From assembly GCA_032622095.1 (NCBI GenBank), contig CP136063.1, forward strand, positions 80,393,980 to 80,457,979: a stretch of 64,000 nucleotides of DNA. Reading direction: 5' to 3'. Position numbers and translations under genes: made by a program. The stretch is from Siphonodentalium dalli (lineage: Eukaryota; Mollusca; Scaphopoda; Gadilida; Siphonodentaliidae). Shown piece after piece: positions 1 through 9,990 of the stretch; position 1 is the stretch's first letter; each line of letters opens with the position of its first letter. The notes beneath the pieces are model-generated. The model had not been told where the DNA came from and ran no database searches. It saw nothing but the letters and a program-made list of their open reading frames with translations.

Positions 1-43
1 ATGATATCTGCATCCTACCTTTGTCACCAGCTGGTTCAGGTTC

Positions 44-303
44 TTAACCCTTCCATGACTGGAGCTTCAGAAATTTTTCGAAAACCCTGTGCCGATGCAT
101 TCTCTTATATATGCGAGTCTCCCATAGGGAGCCTCTCATATATCAGATAATACATTGGCCTAACAATATTTACATTGACCTTGTAAGCCAGTGCATTCTC
201 TTATATATGCGAGGCTCCATATGGGAGACTTGCATATGTAAGAGAATATACTGGCACAGGATATTTAATGCTGCACCAACGCAACTCGTCATAAAAGGGT
301 TAA
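44..303. mobile_element. piggyBac-like MITE with hairpin core (family A, copy 1)
   Basis: The segment is bounded by TTAA at 44-47 and 300-303. The inner ends are inverted: CCCTTCCATGACTGG on the left and its imperfect complement (…gtcataaaaggg) on the right. TTAA target duplication with ends starting CCC is the hallmark of piggyBac-type transposition. The core holds several copies of the palindromic motif GCATTCTCTTATATATGCGAG and its complement, so the RNA or single strand would fold into stacked hairpins. It has no coding capacity; short open frames across it are palindrome artefacts. The same core recurs at 8226-8558, 8775-9149 and 40725-41114. Confidence 0.7.
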
Positions 304-1926
<1,623 letters not shown>

Positions 1927-2381
1927 TAATCCATGATTTGATTGGAATTGGGTTTTGCAATACACACATCAGATTTTGCTTTTATATAACTGTGACGCTT
2001 TACATTTTGTGATTAACCTCATCTGTCGCCAGTACTGTCATTCATTGGCTCTTGAAAAGGGGGGGGGGGGTGGGGTATTCAGTATTCAGAATAAAAAACT
2101 TTGGAAAAAGTATTTATGAGTGAGAAACCCGTCACCATCCATCCCTTGCATGCAATCTACATTAGGTCAGATACTGGCCTGCAAATTTGAGGCGAACGAC
2201 CATTCAGTTCGCTTGGAGGTTATCTAAAATGAAAATTCCGTGAACGAAAAACATGTCTCTCCTTAATTTTGCTCAATCAAGTCCCAAAATAAGACATTCA
2301 AAATTATTATGGTAGTTCAATGAGTTACCCATCTGTAGTTAATAATATACCAATACATATAATATGATTTTTGATAGCATT

Positions 2382-2483
2382 ATGGTTTATTAATGGCCTG
2401 ACAGGAATGATTAGCAGCCTGAGGGGGCTGCTAATGGGCCCTAGGGATGTTAATCATTCATGGAGGGCCGTTAATAAACCATG
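2382..2483. repeat. Compound foldback inside transportin intron
   Basis: Outer arms ATGGTTTATTAATGGCC and GGCCGTTAATAAACCAT enclose a second pair (AATGATTA / TTAATCATT) and an inner pair (AGCAGCC / GGCTGCT) around a G-rich loop. The three pairs are stacked symmetrically on one axis, so the whole ~100 bp can fold as one interrupted stem. It is probably the centre of a degraded foldback MITE; no target duplication was found. Confidence 0.6.
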
Positions 2484-3495
2484 ACGCCCACACAATCATG
2501 CTATTACTATTACTATTAATACCACTCCATCCTCTTGTGATCGGTGACTTAAACAGGAAACAGCGGCATGCATTAATGAAAACAAAGCTTCACTAACGCC
2601 CACCACGCACTTCCGGCCAACTTCACCTCAAAATAATGGAATCTTATTGTGTTGGTAAAATACAGTTAATCTATTAGAGAACGCCGCCCTCTAAAGTGGC
2701 AATAGTACCAGTTGTTGTGAGTATGGTATGGGTTACCTAAGCACAAACCAGGCTAACAAAAAATAGGATAAACATAATTTTGAAATCTGCAGGCCTGAGA
2801 TACACAAAATAGGGACATTTCTGTCAGCGACCTTTTATTTATAAAAATAAAGAGGGTGGGCAATAATAATTGATCCATTTGGATAGCGCATTCACACAAT
2901 GAGTTTGTTTCAAGCACTTAAAAGCCACCCCAGCTTCAATGAATTAATGCGCACATATCAAGGTTAGCATACAGACAAGATTTATCGACACCTGACCGAA
3001 TACTCTTTTAACACATGAGTGGTGGGAAGCTGTCACAGTATGAACACAAGGATCCCAACTAGGCACCATATTTTAACTTTACAGTCACACTGTGCTTAAT
3101 TTGAAGCCTATCCACTATCAGGAAACTTACTAGTACTCCCGCGAGCGGTGTCACTGTTGACCAGGAAACCATTGGGCCACCGAGCTCCAATAAATAGATT
3201 TACTCTCAAATGATGCATATATGTCAGGGCTGGTGATTGGTTTCTCATCAGGATCATTTCATTTGTGGGATTAGCATGATTTGATTTGATTTGTTATATG
3301 GTAATTAGCTGGTGCAACTGGCATTGTCCCAATCACACATAGCTGTTCAATAGACTGTCAAAGTTGTATAGATGTGTGTATGTGCGTGCACAATTTCTAT
3401 TATGTTAATCATCACAAGTCAAGAAGTCACCTGGATCATGTACAAAATAGTATTGATAAATACATGAAATACCATTTTATAGGCATTTATATAAA

Positions 3496-3925
3496 CAAGC
3501 CTGAGTTTAATATGCCTGTCGCTTGCAGAATGAGGTCACCAAACAGCCCCAAAGGGTTATTTAGTGACGCTATTCACCCTATGGGGACCTCATTCTGAAT
3601 GGCCTTATCTGCTATGGTAGAAATAGACTCAGATTGATGTTCCCAAATGGTGAATATTGTAATGTACACCCATTGGGAACCTCTATTATGCAATGTGCCA
3701 TTTTGGTGATATAGAGAAACTAAACTAAAAAAGAAAGAATCTATGTGAAGAAGTTTCTATAGAAATTTTATAATAAAGAAACTGCAGAGAAGATGAGGTC
3801 TAAGCAGAATTAGGTCCCCAGATGATGAATTTAATGATGCTAGCCCGCTATGCAGGATAGCGTCACTAAATTCACCCTCTGGAGACCTCATTCTGTAAAT
3901 GACAGGCACACTAAACTCAGGCTTG
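3496..3925. mobile_element. hAT-like MITE (family B, copy 1)
   Basis: Terminal inverted repeats of 25 bp begin CAAGCCTGAGTTTA and end TAAACTCAGGCTTG. Inside each end is a hairpin built from GAATGAGGTCCCC…GGGGACCTCATTC (3527-3597 and about 3808-3896). Between the hairpins lies non-coding sequence shared with the other copies (…cccattgggaacct…). This copy has no clear target duplication, but the copy at 14550-14987 has an 8-bp one, which points to the hAT superfamily. It sits within a transportin intron. Confidence 0.7.
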
Positions 3926-4738
3926 AATTCTGAAACCTGTTCTTTGACTTATTGAAACTGATCCAGCTGTCTTTGGAGAATTTGTCATGAAGAGCTAATT
4001 CTCGGTTGGTTGTTGTACAAAAAGTTTAGCAACATAAAAATGTGTAATGCTTGTTTGTATTCCTTTAACCTGTATCTAAATATATCGATTTTAAGTTCAG
4101 TATTCAGCAGGACAATTGCAGGTCTGCATTAAATGTGGAGAGGCAACTTTTAGTACTCTTCTATTTTCTAGAATGTCAGGTATGCCAAACCAGTCAATAA
4201 TAAACCCCCCAAAAATACTGTAATTTGTGTATTCTATGTATGAATCTTCCAAGGGTTGCATATTATCACATTTTTCAGTTCCAAAATAGACCAGTTACAT
4301 TTATTTGCTCTTTTTGTATGAATAACAACCATAGTTGAGAATACGGCACATAATGATGAATGTTCCTGTCTTGTACCCATTTCTGGGATGTCCCCTAATC
4401 ATTTATCATAAACACTCCTCTCTTGTTCCTCTTGCTGGGATGTCCACCATTATCTACCAGCAAATGATAAAATAATAACACTGATGTTTTTAAAATCTCA
4501 CAAAAAACATTTAAGATCTTGCAAATTTGTTTTGATATCACCCTTTCAATGTGAGCACTAAATTTCTGTGATAAAACTTGGAGTGTTGCCTGAAAGTTAA
4601 AACATCTTGAATTTCGGCTTGTTAAAACTTTCTGCTATTAATATAAAAGAAAACCTCTCGATTATTACAATTAAAATCATATTTTCTGCTCATTTACTAT
4701 GGTAGCTACTTTAACAACATGTAATAACTTTTGTCTAG

Positions 4739-4913
4739 GTGTGCTTCCTTGAGGAACATCCGAGACAATGAAGAAAAAGACTCTGCATTCCGCGGAGTGT
4801 GTCAAATGATATATGTGAATCCTAGTGGAGTTATCCAGGACTTCATCTTCTTCTGTGATGCTATTGCCTCTTGGGTACATCCGAAGTCAGATCTTAAAGA
4901 AATGTTCTATAAG
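4739..4913 (+). CDS. TNPO1: Transportin-1, penultimate coding exon
   Basis: This 175-nt exon encodes [20 protein letters not shown], then continues through [19 protein letters not shown] to …KEMFYK. It matches the conserved C-terminal HEAT repeats of transportin almost residue for residue. The first base completes the split Trp codon from the exon at 1820-1895, and Cys follows at 4740-4742. The acceptor is TCTAG|G and the donor is AAG|GTATAC, so the following intron is phase 0. The reading frame is intact. In the folded protein this part belongs to the C-terminal arch that holds the PY-NLS of cargo (known for the family, not visible here). Confidence 0.95.
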
Positions 4914-5678
4914 GTATACCATCAGGGTTTGAAATGTTCACATGTGTGCATGTCACTGACGTGTAGAATTTTGTGGTGACTGACTCATAATTGTTCTCAC
5001 CAGTCACATGTGACAGGCAGCATATTCTGACTGGCTATGTGAATGTGCTTATATGGCAGATTTCAACAATGGCATCACTTTCAATAATCTTCGTATCTCA
5101 CTAGGTGGACAAAAACCGCACACTAAGAACAGTTTACTGTTGTGTTTATTATATGTTCTATACCAGTTTGTTATGACCCAGACCACAATGAAACGCATGA
5201 TTAGACCTTACACATTCTTAAAGCTATAACATCGCCAGCCTTTTCTGTTAAAATAATGCACAAGGTTGGAAAATGACACAAAAATGTGACGTCGGCGTAG
5301 TGCTGATAGTAGGATAACATCTTGTGAATGGGGAAGTGTTCTGACTTCTGGGAGTGGGGATACGATTTATATTGTGACATAAATAGTTAATGATAATATA
5401 AATAGTTCCAATATTAATCCAATGTTTTCCCCATAAGCATGTCAAATTTCAGTAATGAAGTTCATAACTGAGGGTACTTTTCATGCAGCAAAGTTTGTCT
5501 TGAACGCACAGACAATAGTGCAAAAATAATGGTTCCATCGGAAACAGTGACCTTGATCAAATATAACTTCGTTGCTAATGATGCTTTGTTTCTACATGCA
5601 GGGTTGTCCCAATATAAACGTTCGGATATATATTGTACACATTACTTGTTCTCAACATTCTGATTTATTTATCTACAG
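4914..5678 (+). other. Transportin intron (765 bp)
   Basis: Donor GTATAC at 4914 and acceptor CTACAG at 5673-5678 join two in-phase exons. The intron is AT-rich, and I see no insertion or coding material in it. Confidence 0.9.
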
Positions 5679-5786
5679 ATTCTGCATGGGTTCAAGACTC
5701 AAGTGGGAGAAGAAAACTGGACTAAATTCTCTGAACAGTTCCCGCAACCTTTGCGTGAACGCCTAACGGCGAATTATGCAGTGTGA
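5679..5786 (+). CDS. TNPO1: Transportin-1, last coding exon with stop
   Basis: The exon starts in phase 0 directly after the AG at 5677-5678. It encodes [20 protein letters not shown], then [15 protein letters not shown] and the TGA stop at 5784-5786. The ending corresponds to the conserved transportin C-terminus (…LKERLAAFYGV in vertebrates), with Asn-Tyr-Ala in place of Phe-Tyr-Gly. Together the three exons give about 119 residues of a protein that is normally about 890. Thirteen bases after the stop there is a strong GTAAGT, so this exon probably ends at 5799 and the transcript continues in a spliced 3'UTR exon at 6791. Confidence 0.95.
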   Translation: MLHGFKTQVGEENWTKFSEQFPQPLRERLTANYAV

Positions 5787-5799
5787 ACCTATACACACA

Positions 5800-6790
5800 G
5801 TAAGTTTAAATAAAGGCCCGCTCAATGTCTGGGTCCCCGATTATTTCTATAGTCAGTGTTACTGACCAACCCACCCCCCCCCCCCCCCCCCCCCAATAGA
5901 AAAACAAAATAAAAACTAGGAGTTAAGGCCATTCCCTCCGCATCGAGAATAATATACTGGCGGTACAGTCCAGATAAAAATTAATCAGAACAACTCAGAA
6001 CCCACGTTCATACTCCTCTTTCATATGGTATATAATATAGAAAATGTTGTATATAATGTGTTCTGAGGATTCAAACATCAGGTGGACCTTTAGCTACCTT
6101 CAGAATAAATATATAAGTCAGATACTCATTCAGAGATACATCTTTAAAGAGATACAAATTTTGGACAAAACTTATTGACATTATCATCTCAGTAAGTGTA
6201 CAATTGTCCTGATTTGAATGATAACTATGTGTTATATACACAATTTGTTTGTACTGATTCATGTATCACGACGAGGCCCGTTTTCGTGGTCATATAGCTA
6301 TATGACCATGAGAACTAGCCGAGTTGCGATACATGAATTGGTACATACCCATTGTGCATATAACACTTTTATCTACCATTTGTGTGACAGAATGCACCAC
6401 ACAAATTACATTTTAAAGGCCCACATAACGTGGGGAAATCTTTCTATGATTTTAGCTGTTTTCTATTTCTCTATGGGCATCTGAGACACAGCTGTTTCAA
6501 ATGGTTATGAATTGTAGTATTTTAATCATATTTTATGGCATAGATTGTTATTAAAAGCGTATATCAAGGCACTATAAAAAAAATTATCGGTGACTCAAAA
6601 ATTAAGTGGGTCTTTCAGAGTTTTTTACCCCATTTTTTGTATGGTAACTCCTATTTGGTCACTGACCTCCACTTTCAAAATTTGATATTTATCTCTTAAA
6701 TTTCAATATATTATAAACAATTAAAGATTCTCATTCTTACTTTGTTGTGTGTTCTTGATTCTAATATCGGTTATTTTTTCTCTTTTTCAG
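5800..6790 (+). other. Probable 3'UTR intron of transportin (991 bp)
   Basis: GTAAGT at 5800-5805 matches the consensus donor, and TTTTTCTCTTTTTCAG ending at 6790 is a strong acceptor. The stop codon is only 13 nt before the junction, too close to trigger nonsense-mediated decay by the usual 50-nt rule, so a spliced 3'UTR is plausible. The intron holds a C-run of 21 (5874-5894) and an imperfect hairpin at 6251-6345. No transcript evidence is available here. Confidence 0.55.
6251..6345. repeat. ~95-nt imperfect hairpin in the transportin 3'UTR intron
   Basis: Arms of about 47 nt (5' arm from gtactgattcatgtatc, 3' arm to gatacatgaattggtac) meet at a perfect central palindrome GGTCATATAGCTATATGACC. 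Most arm differences are transitions, so several would still pair as G-U in RNA. It could be a MITE remnant or a structured transcript. Confidence 0.5.
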
Positions 6791-6982
6791 ATATTCTGGG
6801 GCAACTGGGATTAGTGTCAGCTCCTTGCTTGACACTGGGGCCACAAGGGTTGGCTGAGGGGAGGGCCGAGTCAACACAGGGTGGGTCCCGCGGAAGGCAA
6901 CAGCAACCGGGGCTGTTGTCTTACATTCATCGCGATGGGTTGGGACGCGTTAGGGGAGGGGTCGCGTTTAACATTATATAAC
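6791..6982 (+). other. Probable transportin 3'UTR exon (end not defined)
   Basis: Sequence after the strong acceptor at 6790 is clearly more GC-rich than its surroundings for about 190 bp. It is open in one frame, but the frame shows no family resemblance and is probably chance. I call it the start of the terminal non-coding exon. No convincing AATAAA follows closely, so its 3' end cannot be placed. Confidence 0.4.
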
Positions 6983-7612
6983 TATGTATGTCACCATTTA
7001 CAAGCTGTGGACTTGTCGACCTAGATTTGATGTTTCTTGCATGCTTGTGATTACCAACCTCTAGTTACGCGAGAGTGCAGTTTCTAGCCAGTTTCCGTTT
7101 AATATGCATGATGGCTATTGTATCGTGATGTGATCTGTCGTTTGTGCAGGTGAATCTCCAGGTTGCATAACTGTGTTATGGTAAAGCATAGACTTGTTCT
7201 TTTAAATTTTATCAGTAAAAGTTATCAACGGGGTAAAATTTGGAAGATATCAGCTTGCGCTGATCAGTGCAGTTTACTTGCCATTTAATTAATATCCCAA
7301 GATACAACTGGATAAAATTAATCTAACTTCAGGAAAATTATTGGGCTATGTCCAGACACATGCATTGAAAGTGAAATTTGGTTTTGAATTTTCTGTTTGT
7401 ACATATTACCTCATTTGTACACTGAAAATGACCATAGCATATTTTAATGTAATTCCATTGCATGGCTTTCCATTTCTTGTGTACCTGGAGTTTCACTTTG
7501 AGGTCATACATATCAAATTATTTCGAGATGTATGTGGCTGAGAAAATGAAGCATCAAAGAATGATAGATAGGAATCATGTCAAAGGTTATTGGAATACTG
7601 ACAAACCAATGG
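6983..7612. other. Non-coding, AT-rich
   Basis: No coding exon, inverted repeat or tandem repeat was recognised. It may include the remaining 3'UTR of transportin. Confidence 0.4.
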
Positions 7613-8217
7613 AGACCTCAGTGGTCGAGCAGTTATAGTATTCGGCTTGTAATCACTGTCCACACAAGATATGAGTTTGATGCTGGCCAGCGGATTGCTG
7701 AGCTTCCTAACATACAGTAATGCCCTAAGTAATCGACTCCTTAACCACAGCAGAATTATGGGTAACTATTCAGGATTTAGTCAGGAAATATGGCTTGTTG
7801 CCATTCATCGGAAAGCTCTCCCCGAGAGCTTTCCGATGAATGGCAACAAGCCATATTTCCGACTAAATCCTGAAAAGTTACCCATAATTCTGCTGTGGTT
7901 AAGGAGTCGATTACTTAGGGCATTACTGTGTGGCTGGGTTTTGTGTGAAGTGAGACTGTAGGGTTACTCTCTGTTCAATTCTCTTTATGAGCAAGAAAGC
8001 TCATACTGTGATTACTTCGCACCACTCAATTTTTAAGGGAGCACTCAGTGGGAAGTTAATGGATATTGTTAGTATAAAATCTTGATATGTGCACAGTTTC
8101 GTTGCATCATGCGGTTCCTTCCTCATTGGAGGATGGCAATGGTGTCCTATGTCCAGGGTAATAATCAGTGTAAAGCACATTTAAAAAAATTATTTGTGAA
8201 GTGCGATATAAAAATAG
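7613..8217 (+). mobile_element. tRNA-derived SINE-like relic, split by a palindromic MITE
   Basis: The left part (7613-7690) resembles a tRNA-type pol III promoter: an A-box-like CAGTGGTCGAGCAG and, ~45 nt on, a B-box-like GAGTTTGATGC. The right part ends in gtgtaaagcac…gaagtgcgatataaaaata, similar in layout to the paired 'aaagc…agcgctatataaa' tails of many animal SINEs. The palindromic element 7715-7928 sits between them and would be a later insertion. No target duplication was found and the promoter boxes are degenerate, so it is probably inactive. Confidence 0.4.
7715..7928. mobile_element. Near-perfect palindromic MITE with CAGT ends (family C, copy 1)
   Basis: Arms of about 106 nt run from CAGTAATGCCC at 7715 to GGGCATTACTG at 7928 and meet at GAGCTCTC-like sequence with a 3-nt loop around 7822. 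The arms differ by only a few bases. A TA precedes the left end and TG follows the right end (TA follows the right end of another copy, near 25850). CAGT ends and TA targets suggest the Tc1/mariner group, but this is not proven. Truncated copies are at 18378-18540, 24886-25005 and 25790-25850. Confidence 0.75.
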
Positions 8218-8225
8218 ATCAAATA

Positions 8226-8558
8226 TTAATCCTTTCATGTCGATAGCTGCACTGGTGCAGCCTTAAAGACTGTGCCAGTGCATTCTTTTATATATGCGAG
8301 TCTGCCAAAGTGTTACACGAAGAATCCGCTGTAATCCTCCAGTTTGAAAATATTCATAATAAAGCTAGGAAATCTATATCATATATAAGATCATATATAA
8401 GAGAATGCACTGGCTTACAAGGTCAAGGTAAATATTGTTAGGCCAATGCGTTCTCTTATATATGCGAGGTGCCCTATGGGCGACTCGCATATATAATAGA
8501 ATGCATTGGCACAGGGTTTTTGCAAAAATTCAGGAAGCACCAGTTATGAACGGTTTAA
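8226..8558. mobile_element. piggyBac-like MITE, degraded (family A, copy 2)
   Basis: TTAA lies at 8226-8229 and 8555-8558, with degenerate inverted ends (TCCTTTCATG… and …CATAACGG-like). The core contains the same TTATATATGCGAG palindromes as the copy at 44-303, plus a partly rearranged centre. It is older than the copies at 8775 and 40725, judged by divergence. Confidence 0.6.
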
Positions 8559-8752
8559 GTGTGTTCGCCACTGAAGAAACAGTATTCCTTGTCATGATTC
8601 CATCTATTACGAGCAGTTTGATGTGCAGTTGTATGAATGAGTTTTCTCAGCCATTGTGCAGGGTCTCCGAACTTGGTCGCATTGTTTCGATGTTTGTGCT
8701 ATAAATGAACACTTACTTCAAACAGTTACAGGAGTGAATTGGTTTATCATAT

Positions 8753-9460
8753 GCAGAATTAAGTCCCCAGGGGGTTAACCCTTTACCCAACAAAACCGGC
8801 CAAATAAAGCTTCAACAGCCTAAAATATCTTCGGTCTGTCTCAATAGAACCATACAAATATGGATATCATTGGAACCGGCTCCTTGACCACATTGTGATA
8901 GTTAGTTAGCCCTGTGCCAATGCATTCTCTTATATATGCGAGTCGACCATAGGTCGCCTCGCATATATAAGAGAATGCATTGGCCTAAAAAAAACTTTTT
9001 ACCATTTTTTCTTACATTCTTTAACAATTTTATAATTTTTAATGTGTTAAGCCAATGCATTCTCTTATATATGCGAGGCGACCTATGGTCGACTCGCATA
9101 TATAAGAGAATGCATTGGCACAGGGCCCTTCTGTTGGGTAAAGGGTTAATTCAGTGATGCTTCCCCCACACAGCAGGCCAGCTTCACCAAATTGATCCTC
9201 TGAGTACCTCATGCTGCTATGGGAGACCAAGACACAGATTAATTTGAGTTCCCAGATGGTTATTTGCACCCATTGGGCACCTTGATTATGCATTATGTTG
9301 CCTGCCAATTTAGGGATATATAAAAGAAACATTTTAAAGGTTCTAAAAAAAATTAAACTTTGACCTAAGAATGAGGACCCCAGAAAGTTAATTTAGTGTG
9401 ATGCTAGCCCGCTTTGTGGGGTAGTGTCACTATATTCACCTTGGGGGACCTCATTCTGCA
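8753..9460. mobile_element. hAT-like MITE (family B, copy 2), interrupted by a piggyBac-like MITE
   Basis: The left hairpin arm starts at 8753 (GCAGAATTAAGTCCCCAGGG), breaks at the TTAA at 8775 and resumes after 9149 (ttcagtgatgc…). The central region (…cccattgggcacct…) and the right hairpin (about 9370-9457) match the copies at 3496 and 14550. The element is diverged and its terminal repeats are not clear. Confidence 0.65.
8775..9149. mobile_element. piggyBac-like MITE made of two inverted hairpins (family A, copy 3)
   Basis: TTAA at 8775-8778 and 9146-9149 flanks perfect inverted ends CCCTTTACCCAACA / TGTTGGGTAAAGGG. Inside, one ~75-bp palindrome (8915-8988) is followed, after an AT-rich spacer, by a second palindrome (9047-9123) that is its reverse complement. 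The element is thus a palindrome of palindromes. Left of the hairpins is ~110 bp of unique sequence (ending ccacattgtgatag). It is inserted in the hAT-like MITE 8753-9460. A 390-bp sister copy is at 40725-41114. Confidence 0.85.
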
Positions 9461-9654
9461 AATGTCCATCACCATATTTTCTAGCCTGTCAACCACTCAA
9501 GTGTATTATCTTGAGTGAAACTTCCAACAGACTACATTCCTAGTGGTGCTTTCCAACATATTCTCTCTACCCTATTGATACTGAAGTGAGAACTTGTGTA
9601 TTGTGCTAGGTATCGCATGACTGAGTTTGGAGGCTCTGTTGCTAGGATCGAGTC

Positions 9655-9990
9655 ATATTGAAATGCAGACTATTGAACAAGCTACACGTTCCTGAGTCTG
9701 AAACAGATGGCATGGAATTCCATTACTTCCAAGAAATACATCGGTCAATCACAACATTTCGCGGTAAAGCAATGAATCCAATCAGAAGTTTGTTGCAATT
9801 CCTATACACCAACTGTGAGTCCAGTAAACATTGCCACATAATTCCTATACACCAACCGTGAGTCCAGTAAACATTGCCACATAGCTAAAAATAGCAGGGA
9901 AAGCTATTTATAGCAGAGGTAATTGAAAGAGTATTGAAATATTTTAGATTTGTGAATGTGTAGCTTGTTCAATAGTCAGTATTTCATTCA
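9655..9990. repeat. Inverted-repeat-bounded segment with an internal 43-bp tandem duplication
   Basis: GACTATTGAACAAGCTACAC at 9668-9687 is repeated perfectly as its complement at 9958-9977, with weaker matching outside. Inside, a ~43-bp unit (ctatacaccaac…cattgccacata) is present twice in tandem at about 9800-9884. It is probably a MITE. A related segment (tagcttgtcaatagtc) lies near 30663. Confidence 0.5.

Noticed and set aside
6742-6981. 79-codon frame over the GC-rich block
   Set aside because: It starts before the splice acceptor at 6790 and shows no homology; better read as non-coding 3'UTR.
7613-7690. Functional tRNA gene
   Set aside because: The A- and B-box-like motifs are degenerate and I cannot draw a cloverleaf with a proper acceptor stem; a SINE head is the better reading.
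8902-9157. Mirror-image frames reading MRVDHRSPRIYKRMHW on both strands
   Set aside because: They are translations of the same palindromes in the piggyBac-like MITE and recur at 40867-41122.
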